Part shown: piece after piece, positions 41,301 through 54,563 of the stretch
How positions within the stretch are numbered: position 1 is the stretch's first letter
Layout: every line of letters starts with the position of its first letter
Source: Muscardinus avellanarius
Lineage: Eukaryota; Chordata; Mammalia; Rodentia; Gliridae
Direction: 5' to 3'
Length of the DNA stretch: 64,000 nt
NCBI GenBank assembly: GCA_963383645.1
Contig: OY726567.1
Span: 65,810,552 to 65,874,551 of the forward strand
Notes under the pieces: generated by a model
What the model was told of the DNA's origin: nothing
The model's input: only the letters and a program-made list of their open reading frames with translations
The model's database searches: none
Program-made: the position numbers and the translations under genes

Positions 41301-44300
41301 CCCGGAGGTAGAGGCCCCTGGGTTCCATCCCCAAGAACACAAAAGAGAATAAAAAATAGGGCAAGGGGTGTAGCTCAGAGGTAGAATGCCCCTGGGTTCC
41401 ATCCCCAGACCTAAAAAAAAAAAAAAAAAAAAAAAGATTGAGTGTTGCTGACTAATCTCAGTCGGGTCGTTATTGTCCACTCCCGGTCAAATCCTCAGAA
41501 AGATGGGGCAAAAGGCAGGTGGAGTTCTGCAGAATCTTATCTGCAGCGATTCTTTCCCTTTAGGGACTAAATTTTCTTTAGGTCCCTAAATGACGACGCT
41601 TTGGAAAGAACCTGAGGTGGACAAAGGCTTCTTGAGCCAATGACACTTTATTACAAAAACCCCAAGAAATTTATACCCTTTACCAGTAAAGAAAAAAGGG
41701 GGGGGGGTGTCTTTCAGCTGGCTGTTGGCCCTCGAAGAATTAACTCCTGTTCCTCTCCAAGGTCTTGTAGATAAGCAGTTCCAGGTGGCAGCCTCCCAGA
41801 ATAGTCAAGGCTTGGGAGCTTCTCGGGGAATCTTCTTTAACTTTTCCTGGAACTTTTTCATCTTTTTGGGCTCAGTTCATATAGCAAGTGTGGGGAAATG
41901 TGGTGATTCAGGTGGATGTGATGGAGTTTCTTCAGGTGTTGGTACCTTATCTTCTAAGTCTGAAAGCTTAAGCATACTCACAACACAGTTTGGCAGACAA
42001 AATACCACAAACAACACCACAAGGTTCTTAGTTCTAATTGTCAGATGTATTTCCTTAACTGCTAAGCACTCTTCTTTAGACAACAAGTCTATTAAAAGCC
42101 TACTCATCTTTAATAATCCACTTCCCTGTCACAAACTCTCTGCAACCTGCTTCTAACTTTCTAATTCCTTCCTTTCCCAGTTGGGACTTTCTTATGATAA
42201 GCTCTTCTTCATGCAAAAATGCTTTTCTTATTCTTACGGTATTTCCTTTCCTTCATACATATATATTTAGAACGTCTGTCCTTTATTTAGTCATATTCAT
42301 TTCTAACTATGCGGTCAGTCAACAGTCTTTTTCTTTGGGTCTATTGTATTTGGGCAGCTAAGTTGTTTATCAACTAAATTGCTCTAAGGTCACACACAAG
42401 GTTTTTCTCTGTCTCTAGGCAGGATTTCAAGGGTAAACGATTACTTTGAACTGAGCTACTTTGTCGGAGTTAATGGATAGTGATGAAGGTCGGAGGCCAT
42501 TTGTGATTGCTGCGGCTGGGGTGCTTATCACAGTACCTGAATTCTGGCCAGTTTCTCATTATTGTTGAGCAGAGCCAAGGACGTTTAGACAAATTATTAG
42601 AGAGTTTATTTCCACAGACTCAGTTTCTTTTTATAGTCCTGATTTCACATCACTGGAGCAATTCGTGTAGAAAGTTAAAAGGAATAATAGTGAAGGGTAT
42701 CTAAAAGTGGGGGGTACTTTGGCCAGAGACGATACCTCCTTCTCGGGGCTTTTTTGCCGATTAACTATGTGGAGTGGGGTCTCAACACATAGATGCCGAG
42801 GCAGCAGGATGTCTTGGCAATTGAGACCAGAAGATCATGGGATTGAGACCAGACTTGGCAACTTAAAAGCAAGACCCTCAGCAACTTAGCAAGATCCTGT
42901 TTCAAAAACAAAAAGAAATGGGAATATAGCTTTGAGGTAGAATGCTCCTGGATTTAATCCCCAGGGCCAAAAAATAAATAAAACTTGAAGCAAACCCTGG
43001 GGAAAATCCGAATTCAGTTTCTAAAATCTGAGGAGTAACCAGGGGCATGGTTGCACACAGCCTCAGCAAGTAGTGAGACTTTGATCAACCTAGTGAGACT
43101 GTCAAAAATAAAAAATAGGGCTGAGGATGTAGCTCAGTCCTCAGTATGTTTTGTAGTTTCTTTCTTAGCCTTTGCCCTTTTTGATGCTCTGATAGCTTGA
43201 ATACTATCAGCTCACAGATGAGAAAATGGAGACCTGTTGTGGGGATGTGACTTGTGATTCTGCAGTTATGTGAAGATTAGTGTGTCTCTAAAATATTTCT
43301 TGTGTGTGTGTGTTACTAGGAATAAAACCCAAGGGCATTCTATCTCTGGGGTACACACCAACAACCTATTTTTTATTTTGAAATAGGGTCTCACTAAGTA
43401 GTGGAGGGCATCACTGAGTAGCTGAGGCTGGCTGCAAACCTGCAACCCTCCTGTCTCTGCCTCCCAAGTACTGGGATTACAAGTGTGAGCCACCACACCT
43501 GGCTTCTGGCTGCATTTTTGTGTGTGTGTGGTACTGGGCTGGGGGAAACCCAGGGGCTTTCTACTTCCAGGATATACTCCCAGACCTATTTTATACTTTA
43601 TTTGGAAACAGGGTCTCACTAAGTTGCTGAGAGCCTCACTCAGTAGCTGAGGCTGGCTTCAAACATGTGGGATCCTCCTGTCTCAGCCTCCCAAGCATGA
43701 GATTACAAGCGTGCGCCGCCACACCTGGCTTCTGGCTGTATTTTTAAATAGCCATATTGATGGATAATTTTTTTTTTTTTTTTTTTTGGTGGTACTGGGG
43801 ATGAAACCAAGGGGCCTTCTACCTCCAGGCTACACTCCCAGACCTATTTTATATTTTTTTTAATTTGGAAACAGGGTCTCTTACGCCAGCTGAGGCTGGC
43901 TTCAAACCTGCTCAATCCTCCTGTCTCAGCCTCCCAAGTGCAGCGATTACAAGCGTGCACCACCACACCCGGACTGATGGATAATTTTTTTAACATAAAA
44001 TCCTGTTCACTGCAGGTGCACTACGTCGAGATGTTTAGGAAATTGACAGAGTTTTGCAGCTATCACTACTAGTCAAATTCACATTTGTTTTTGTTATACT
44101 AGGGATTGAATCCAGGGGCATTCCATCCCCAAGCTATACTTCCAGCACATTTTAGGGGTTTTTTTTGTTTTGTTTTTGAAATAGTATCATTAAATTGCAG
44201 AGGCTGGCCTGCAACTTTTAATCCTTCTGTCTCAGCCTCCCAAGTACTGGGATTAAAAGTGAGTACCACCATGGCCAGTTGAGATCGCTCCTAAACCTCT

Positions 44301-47300
44301 TTAACCCCTAAGTGTTCCTTTCCTACTTACACAAGGTCATTTTCTTTTCCCTGGTCAATAACCATCCATGTCCTGTCTATTTCTTGCTTGATATCGCTGA
44401 TCATACAGAAAATAAATATAGACACGCAATTAAGAGGAAGATTGAGCAGATCTGGAAGAACAACTTCTGGCCTGAGGACAGCGATAAGGTGCACGTTGTT
44501 CTGCAGAGATACCAGACGCTCATCCCGTTCTGCAACCCCGAAAGCAACAGAGAGTCCTTTAAGCGCTCAGTGGTGTTGTATGGCCCCCCAGGCTTCGGGA
44601 AAACCACGCTGGCCAGGAAGCTGATCCTGGACTGGACCCAGTTCAACCTGATCCAGTTCCAGTGTGTTTTCTACCTCAACTGCAGGGAGCTCGCCTGCAT
44701 GCCCCCCTGCACCTTTGCAGAGCTGATCACCAAGGACTGTCCCGAGTTGCAGGAGGAAATCCTAGTGGCCGTGGCCCGAACAGACCGAGTCCTGTTTGTT
44801 GTGGATGGCTTTGATGAGCTGCGCGTCCCCTTGGGGATGTTTATCTGTGACATCTGTGGAGACTGGAAAGCGCAGAAGCCAGTGCCCATCCTCCTGAGCA
44901 GTTTACTGAAGAAGAAGATGGTGCCCAACTCCAACATTCTGGTCACCACACGGCGCCGGGCCCTGCGAGACCTCCTGCTCCTCGTGGACCAGCCGTGCTT
45001 TGTGGAGATGGAGGGCTTCTCGGAGCAGGACAGGAAGGAGTACTTCCAGAGATACTTTAAAGACGAGGACCATGCACGCCGAGCTTTCGATGCCATGCGT
45101 TGCAGCGCGGCCCTGTTCCGCATGGGCTCAGCTCCAGCCGTGTGCCAGCTGGTCTGCGCCTGCCTGGAGCTCCAGATGCAGAGGGGGCAGGACCCCCGGC
45201 TGGCCTGCCAGTCCCCCACCTCGCTGTTCCTGCAGTTCCTCTGTGGCCAGTTCACACCGGCTGCCGGCGGCTGTGCCCAAAGGGACCTGCGGGCCCCGCT
45301 GGAGGCCCTGTGTCTCCTGGCCGCCCAGGGCCTGTGGACGCAGCAGCTGTCTTGGTTTGACAACGGAGACCTGGGGAGACTCGGGGTGACGGAGTCCCAT
45401 CTCCATCCCTTCCTGGACAAACACATCCTCCAGAGGGACGAATACTGCGAGGGCTGCTTCTCCTTCGTGCATCTCAGCATCCAGCAGTTCCTGGCCGCCA
45501 TGTTTTACATCCTGAAGCTCCAGGAGCAGGGAAAGCGGGACAGTTTGAGGTGGGACAGCGAGGACATCGGAGACGTGCGCACGCTGTTCTCCAGGGAAGC
45601 CAGAGCCAGGAACCCCAGCCTGACCCAGGCCGGCCACTTCCTGTTCGGCCTCTTGAACAAGAAGAGGGCCCAGGAGCTGGAGGCCACTTTCAGCTGCCAA
45701 ACATCGCTGGAGGTCCAGAAGGAGTTGCTGAAATGCGGGGCCGAGGAGACCCAGCCCTTCCTGTTGAAGATGGATCTGAGGGAGGTTTTGTACTGTCTTT
45801 ACGAATCCGGGGAGGAGGAGCTGGTGAAGGACGCGATGGTCCCCTTTGAGGATGTGTCCCTGCACGTGAAGAGCAGCGAGGACCTCCTGTACGCTGTGTT
45901 CTGTCTTGGGCACTGCAGGAACCTGCAGAGGCTCTCCCTGCAGGTGGACAAGGCCGTTTTCCTGGATGATGCTCCACTGGACTCTTATGTTCCAGGCAGC
46001 AGGTTAGCACTCTGTTCAGTTTTCTTTTGTACCAAAGATTGAACCCAGGGGCATTCTATTTCCTTTTTTTTTTTTTTTTTTTTTTTTGTGGGTCTGGGGA
46101 TGGAACCCAGGGGCATTCGACCTCCAAGCTACACCCCCTGCCCTATTTTTTTTATTCTTTATTTTGAAACCGGGTCTCACTAAGTAGCTGAGGCTGTCTA
46201 TGAACCGTGATCCTCCGGTCTCAGCCTCCCAAATGCTGGGATTACAAGCGTGCACCACCATGCCTGGCTATTCTATTTCCAAATTACATCTTCAGCCTTT
46301 TTTTTTTTTTTTTTTTTTTGGTGTGTGTGTGTGTCTGTGTGGTCTGTGTGTGTGTGGTTGGTACTGGGGTTGGAACCCAGGGGCTTTTCTACCTCCGGGG
46401 TATACTCCCAGACCTATTTTATATTTTATTTGGAAACAGGGTCTCACCTAGTTACTGAGAGCCTCACTAAGCAGCTGAGGCTGGCTTTGAACCCGTGTGA
46501 TCCTCCTGTCTCAGCCTCCCAAGCATGGGGATTACAAGCGTACACCACCATGCCCAGCTTCCCTTTTTATTTTTTAGTTTGAAATGGGTCTCACTAAGTT
46601 GCAGAGGCTAGCCTCGATCCTACGATCCCCCTTGTGTCTGCCTCCCAACTACTGTGATTACAGGTGTGCACCATCACGCCCAGCTCAGACATAGTTTGTG
46701 ATCAGTAAATAGCATGGTAAATTAGCTTCAGAAATGTCCAATTTCTTTTATATGGATGCAACATCAGATGCTCAAATGTCTCTAATTGATACAGCTCTTA
46801 CTCTCGCAAGGGAAGTACTTAGAATTTTAACTTATAGTTAACTCTCTCTCTATTGGGTTGTTGTGTAGAAATATAAAATTCACAGCCAGACATGGTAGTG
46901 TACGCTTGTAATACCACTCCTTGGGAGGCTGAAAGGGGAGGATCACAGGTGCGCAGCCAGCCTAGGCTACTCTTTTTTCTTTTTGTACTGGGCGTGGAAC
47001 CCAGGGGCATTCAAATGTTGATTTTTCTCTTTAGACATGTTCAGTCCATAATTATTCTCTTCCTTGTAGGTCCGAGGATTATCAAAACCTGCTTTCTTTA
47101 TGGACAGACCTCTGTTCCGTGTTCGACTCAAATAAGAATCTAGTCTTCCTGGACATTAGTCAAAGCTTCCTAACCACCTCATCGGTGACGATTCTTTGTG
47201 AAAAAATAGCTTCTGCTACCTGCAAGTTCCAGAAAGTGGTGTAAGTAGAAGCAAATTAAAATCCCTAGGGATACAACTAAGGTTCTTACTTTTTTTTTTT

Positions 47301-50300
47301 TTTTTGCGGGTCTGGGGATGGAACCCAGAGGCATTTGACTTCCAAGCTACACCCCCTGCCCTGTTTTTTTATTCTTTATTTTGAAACAGGGTCTCACTAA
47401 GTTGCAGAGGGCCTCACCAAGTAGCTGAGGCTGTCCGCGAACCATGATCCTCCAGTCTCAGCCTCCAGAATGCTGGGATTACAAGCGTGTGCCACCACGC
47501 CCAACTTCTTACATTTTTAATGTTGGAGGAATATCCAAATTCCTATTCCAGAGCTGGGCACGGTGGTACACACCTATAATCCCCAATACTGGGACAGGAG
47601 GATAAGGAGGTTCAAGGCCAGCCTCAGTAATTTAGCAAGACTCTGTTTCAAATTTTTAAAAAGAGCCGGGCATGCTTTTGGGAGGCTGATCACAGTTCAC
47701 GGACAGTCTCAGCTACTTAGTTAAGGCCCTTTGCAACCCCGTGAGACCCTGTTTCAAAAAGAATAAATAGGGCAGGGGGTGTAGCCCCGAGGTAGAATGC
47801 CCCTGGGTTCCATCCCAGACCTGCCAAAAAAATAAAAAAATAATAAATAATAAATAAAGTAAAAATAAAAAAGGTTGAGCTTAGCCAAATTTGATGGTAC
47901 GTGCTTGTAATCCACATACTTGAGAGACTGAGATGGGAGAATCATGGTGGGCCTTGGCAACTTCGGCCCTCTGCAGCTTAGTAAGACCCTGTTTCAAAAT
48001 AAGAAAATCAGAAGCCGGGCGTGGTGGCTCACGCTTGTAATCCCCGCGCTTGGGAGGCTGAGACAGGAGGATCGCACAGGTTCGAAGCCAGCCTCAGCTA
48101 CTTAGGCTCTCAGCAACTTAGTGAGACCCTGTTTCCAAATAAAATATAAAATAGGTCTGGGAGTATAGCCCGGTGGTAGAAAGCCTCTGGATTACACCGC
48201 CAGTACCACCAAAAAAAAAAAAGAAAATCAGATTGGGGTATAAGTTGAAGGTAGAATGCCTCTGAGTTCCATCCCCAGTAGAATCTAAGGCAGTCATCTA
48301 AGGCAATTCATATACAAATGAGGAATATGACTTTGGATATAGACAAAAACTACATAAAAGATGATCAAGGTGATCCTGGGGGTAGTTCTGATCCTTACTA
48401 TGACAACCTTAGGGTTCCACATAGAACCGGTTTCTTAACCACTGTGGACATTTGGGGATGGATTTCTTCAGTGGGGAAGGGGTTGTCTGGTGCCTAGGCA
48501 ATTTATAGGATGTGGAACAACCTCCCTGGCTTCTAGCAGCACCCTCTTTCCCTAGTTGCAACAACCAAAAATGACTCCTGATGTTGTCAAATGTCCCCAG
48601 GGCTGCAAAATCATGCCAAGCTGGAAACCATTGATGGAGAGAGATGGAGAGTCTGATAACTGGGCACAGTGGTGCATGCCTGTAATCCAGTACTTGGGAG
48701 GCTGAGATAGAAAGATCTCAGGTTGGACCAGAATCGGGGCCTCCCATGAGGCAAGGCTGCTGCTGGAGCCAGCGAGGTCTGGGTCAGTCCACTGGGTGGC
48801 CAGGCCACTACTGGGGCCGTCAAGAGTGGGATCGGTACTTGCAACGCGGCATGCACAGAGAAATATCGCATAAAATAAAAATCATATGCTTCCCCTAAGC
48901 AGCAAAAACTAGGAGGAAAGGGGCAACAGGAAGAGGTCAAGCTATAGAAAGGGCCCTATAGTGAAGCAACTAAGGTGACCAATCAGAGGGTATGGAATAG
49001 GGGAGGATGGAGCCTCTTTAAAACACAGAAGGTACATAAACATATGTATCAAAGTTAATCACCAAACAAGCATGGGATGGAGGGAGGGGGAGGGAATGGG
49101 ATGGGGACTGGATGAGGGCTAATTGGATGATGTGTGCTTGTATATCCTCTCAAGTCTTGTATTCCAATGTGATGTATGATTACAATGCACCAATAAAAAA
49201 TAAAATTTTAAAAAATTTAAAAAAAACTCAGGTTGGAGGCCAGACTAAGCAACATAAGACCCTCTGCAACCTAGGAAGACCCTGTTTCAAAATGAAAGAA
49301 GGGGCTATAGGTCTAGCTCAGAGGTAGAATGCCTTTGGGTTCAGTCCCCAGTATATTCTCCAGGTATGCATGCACGCACCCATACAAACGTACACACACA
49401 CTTTATATACCTTAAAAATGACTTCTATTTGTCTATGATACCTCAAAGACAGTATGTTTTTATAGTACTAGAGACTAAACTCAGAGCCTTGCATATGATA
49501 GACAAGCATACTATTAGTAATTTACACTCCAGCCCTTTTTGCTTTGAGACATGGTCTTGCTAAATTGCCCAAGCTAGTCTTGAACTTGAGATCCTCCTAC
49601 CTCAGGTACCCAAGTAACTAGGACTAAAAATAAAAAAAATTTTTTGAGGAGGTACTGGGGGTTAAACTTTTTTTGTGTGTGGTACTGGGGTTCCTGGAAA
49701 CCCTTCTACCTCTGGGCTACACTCCCAGACCTATTTTTACATTTTTATTTGGAAATAGGGTCTCTCTTAAGTCAGCAAGGCTGGCTTCAAACCTGCATGA
49801 TCCTCCTGTCTCCACCTCCCAAGCACGTACCAGCTCTTTTTATTTTAAAACAGTCTTGGTAAGTTGCTCTGAAGGTCTCACTGACTTGCTGAGGCTGCCC
49901 TCAGACCTGTCATCCTCCTGTCTCAGCCTCCCCAGTACTAGAATTATAGGCATGGGCCGTGGCACACAGCTTTTATCGTATCGGGGATCAACCCCAGGGC
50001 TGCTCTACGAGTGAGCTACATCCCCAGCCCTTTTTATTTTAAATTTCGACAGCATCTCTCTATGTTGTCTAGGCTGGCCTCAAACTTAAGCTCCTTGGCC
50101 TGAAGTCTCTGGAATTAGACATAAGCCACTGTGCCAGTTTAGGGAAAGTTTTGGGGTTTTTTGTTTGTTTGTTTTTAGGTCTAAGAATTGAACCCAGGGG
50201 AATTCTATCTCTGAGTTACACCCCCAACCCTATTTTACTTTATTTGGAAATTAAGTCTCACTAAGTTGCTAAGGGCCTCGCTAAGTTGCTGAGGCTGGCT

Positions 50301-53300
50301 TCAAACCTGCAATCCTCCTGTCTCAGCCTCCCAAATACTAGAATTACAGGTGTGTACCACCACACCCAGCTTACGAAATTTTAGTGTAAGAAAAGGTTCT
50401 AAAATGTGAATGTAATTAAGGCCTTTGTTTCTGGTTTTGTACTGTAGAAATATGGAAACTCAGGAGCTTTTCCTTGTTTTCTGTTCTTCAGCTTCAAAAG
50501 TATTCGCCCGGCTTCTGCTTATCAGAACTTGTGCTTAACATTGAAAGGATATGAGACTCTCACACACCTGACCCTTCAAGTCTCTGACCACAGTTCTGTG
50601 TTTCCTTCATTGCACGAGATCTTGAGACACCCAAAATGCAACCTGCAGTATCTCAGGTAGGTCTCTCCATGACTGTAATCCTTCATTGTGCAACGCTACA
50701 TGACCATATACTAGAAATCTGTGTGAATTAGGAAGGAAAAGCCCTTTTGTAATCCCAGTACTTAGGAGGCTAAGACAGGAGGACTGCAGATATGAGGCCA
50801 GCCTCAGCAACTAAAAACAAGACCCTTTTTAAAATTGAAAAATAAGGCTAAGGGTATATATAGCTCAGAGGCAGATCACCCCTGGATTCAATCCCCAATT
50901 CAAAAAAAGATTCCTTAATCTAATTGGAAATGATACCAACTCGGAGTTCATGGGCCAGAATAGAACATGGGCTGGAGTTCAGTGTCCACCTCCCTTGAGC
51001 GCTGAACCACCATACACAATAGCCCCAAGTCCAGCTGGGCATGGTGGCACACACTTGTACTTTTTTTTTTTTTTTGTACTGAGTGTGGAACCTGGGGGCT
51101 TTTCTACTCCCAAACCTATTTTATACTTTATTTGGAAACAGGGTCTCACTAATTTGCTGAGAGCCTCACTAAGTAGCTGAGGCTGGCTTCAAACCTGTGA
51201 GATCCTCCTGTCCCAGCCTCCCAAGCACTGGGATTACAAGCGTGCGCCACCACGCCCGGCTTGGTTGCACACACTTGTAATCCCAGTACTTGGGAGGCTG
51301 AGACAGGAGGATTGCAGGTTCGCCGCCAGCCACAGCCCTTCACAACTTAGTGAGACCCTGTTTCAAAATAAAGAATAAAAAAATTGGGTATGAGGAGGTA
51401 GAATGCTCCTGGGTTCCATCCCCAGCACCACTAAAAAAGAGAAAGAATAAAAAAATTGGGCTAGGGGTGTAGCTCAGAGGTAGAATGCCACTGTGTTCAA
51501 TCCCTAGCACCACCAAAAAAAAAAAAAAAAAAAAAAAAAGCCCAGAGTCCAAAGAGGCACCCCAAATCTGGACAGCATCTTCTCTGAGGCCATTTGTTTA
51601 TGGTTCATGTGCCTCCCGGTTGTTTCAGAATACCAGCTGAGGGCCTCACCTGTCCAGGTAAGGACCTTTCAGAAGCATCAGTAGGCCCCTTCCTGGCAAG
51701 GCTCTGGCATGAGGGCTCTGCCCTTGGCAACTATCTGTGCGATTGCCCCAGTGATGCTGGTGTCCGGTCCAGGGGGCCATCCATCCCCACTGACCACACT
51801 CAAGTAGCAACACCAGGCAGGGATGGTGGTCTCTGGCCTCATGTTGTGACCCTTCCTCTCCTGGCGCGATCTCAGTCTATTGAGCTAGGTCTTAGCTGCA
51901 GAATGAGGCACTGAATGTCTTGTGGGGCTGTGGGATGGAGGGGAACCGAGTCCCAGCACACATGCCAAGTATCTCTGGCCTCCTTTTCTCCTGTGAGGAC
52001 CAACCAGATTTGGGTCACAATGAATAGATACGCAAATTGGAAGGATGAGACTTCACTTTATTTCTTGGAAGCACTTGGCATTTTGTACCTCTTTACTTAT
52101 TTATTACCTCTTTATGTGGTTCCTCTGATACAATAGGCTCCAAGAAAGTTTTTTTTTTCTTTTTCTTTTTTTTTTTTGTGTGTGTGGTACTGGAGATGGA
52201 ACCCAGGAGTCTTCTACCTCTGGGATACACACTCCTAGACCTATCTTATATTTTTTTTTAAATTTGGAAACAGGGTCTCTTAAGCCAGCAGAGGCTGGCT
52301 TCGAACCTGCGCGATCCTCCTGTGTGTGATGTTCCAATGAGGTTCCTTTTGCCCACAAAAAGCATCTCCAGGAATAGAATTTGAGCACCATGTTTCATGA
52401 TGTGCCCAACAGGTGGATTTCTGAACAAGTAACCTAACCTTGTGATCCCCAGACACCAGCAGCCACCACATCACCTGGAACTTAAGATGCAAATTCTTGA
52501 GTCCTACCCCAAATCTTGTGAATCAAATTCTTGGAATGTGGCCCAGGAATTTGTTTTCATACATCTTCTGGGTGAACACAGGCCATCTTTAAACATAGAC
52601 AGCTGGACTCTACATCCAGTGTGGAGTCAGAGTGGGATTTGCATGACTACCTGAATCCCAGGTGGTGCTGATGCTGCAACCATGGTAACCACCACTCTGA
52701 ATAATCCAACCAGAGACAACTCTAGTATTGGGATTCTCCGGAATGACTCGTCTCCATTTCCCCCGCAGGTTGGGACCTGGTTCTGCCACCACTGAGCAGT
52801 GGGCTGACTTCTTCTTTGACGTCCAAGCCAACCAGTCCCTGCTGTGCCTGGACCTCTCAGACAATGAGCTGATGGATGAGGGCGTCAAGCTGCTGTGTGA
52901 GACTTTAAGACACCCAAAGTGCTTCCTGCAGAAGCTGTTGTAAGTTCCTCTGTTCCTCCTGTGGGTTCTTGTCTGAGGTCTGGGGCCACAGAGAGGAGAA
53001 ACAGTGAATGGACCTGCCACGCAGCCCACACAGAACCTCCCACGGGCATAGACACCTGCTTCCCATCTCTGGTCCCAGGCAGTTTTGTCCGTCTCATTCT
53101 CTTCCCTGATCCTTCGTGTGACCACAGCATTCCATGGAGAGTAGGCAGGATTCTCAAGAAGGGCTTTAGGACTCTACCATCTAGAGATGGCTGAGAAGGT
53201 TGGGCATAGACGTGATTAGCAACATTGTTATGATTTTTCTGCAGGTTGGCGAACTGTCACCTAACGGGAGCCTGCTGCAAGGAACTCACTTCTGTTCTGA

Positions 53301-53430
53301 TAGTCAACCAGAGGCTGACGCACCTGTGCTTGGCCAAGAATGACCTCGGGGATGGCGGGGTGAAAATCCTGTGTGAAGGCTTGGGTTACCCTGAGTGTAA
53401 ACTCCAGGCCCTGGTGTAAGTCCCTGCAGG

Positions 53431-53473
<43 letters not shown>

Positions 53474-54528
53474 TACAGTGTGTGTATATATAAATACACA
53501 TAATATGGGGGAAATGGAGTTAAGTAGGACAGATATAAGTACACTTAATTCCTCAAAATACACCAAATGTGGCTCTAATGGTTACAACTGGTAAGACCAA
53601 GGCAAGAGTAACAGAAATATGAAAACTGATATTGGCTTGATGGGGGTATAGCACATGTGTTTAATGTGTGCAAGGCCCTGGCTTTAATCCCAAGACTGCA
53701 AAAAAAAAAACTGTCTCATCTATACTCTATAGGAATTTAAGAGATGTAGCTAGCTTCATGTCTAATTTATTTTTAGCCTATTTTCTTGAAACTTTTTTTT
53801 TGAGACTTGTTTTGAGTACTAGGGATTAAAGCCAGAGGCCTTCTACCTATAAACTACACCTACAGTCCTATTTTATTTTTTATTTTGAAACAGGGTCTTA
53901 AGTAGCTGAGGCCAGCTCTGAACCTACAGTTCTTTCTCAGCCTCCCAAGTACTGGCATTAGAGGCATGCACCACCACACCCGGCTGTATTCTTAAAACTA
54001 TATAACATAAACTACACCCAAGTTAGCCGGGCGTGGTGGCACACGCTTGTAATCCCAGCATTCGGGAGGCTGAGACCTGGAGGATCGCGGTTCGCAGACA
54101 GTTTCAGCTACTTAGCGAGGCCCTCTGCAACTCAGTGAGACCCGGTTTCAAAACAAAGAAAAAATAGGGCAGGGGGTGTAGCTCAGAGGTCGAATGCCCC
54201 TGGGTTCCATCCCCAGACCCGAAAAAAAAAAAAATTGAGGGCATAGGATGAATTCTTAGAAATGAGGCCGCATAAATAGTTTGTTTGTAGATTCTACTTA
54301 GTGTTAACACCTCTGATATTTTCACTTTAAAATCAACTCCAACATTGCCGGGCATGGTGGCGCAAGCTTGTAATCCCCGCGCTTGGGAGGCAGAGACAGG
54401 AGGATCGCGCAGGTTTGAAGCCAGCCACGCGCGCTGGCTTAGGAGACCCTGTTTCCAAATAAAAATGTAAAAATAGGTCTGGGAGTGTAGCCCGTAGGTA
54501 GAAGGGCTTCCAGGAACCCCAGTACCAC

Positions 54529-54563
<35 letters not shown>

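Larger units (their letters stand above)
47241..50491. mobile_element. NLRP2-like intron with SINEs and older elements
   Basis: SINEs lie at about 47305-47510 (-), 47550-47660, 47665-47840, 47885-48010, 48014-48215 and 49232-49360 (+), and 49670-49850 and 50175-50375 (-). A minus-strand ID fragment lies at about 49455-49535. 48725-49060 is unassigned. Confidence 0.65.
50657..52768. mobile_element. NLRP2-like intron
   Basis: SINEs lie at about 50745-50910 (+), 51075-51265 (-), 51266-51440 (+), 51460-51540 (+) and 52170-52325 (- subtype 2). 51541-52130 looks single-copy, and two MER5-like pieces follow. Confidence 0.65.

Noticed and set aside
41707..42156. 149-codon plus-strand ORF in an NLRP2-like intron
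   Set aside because: No recognisable domain. It lies antisense to LTR-like segments and has no splice context or homology I recognise.
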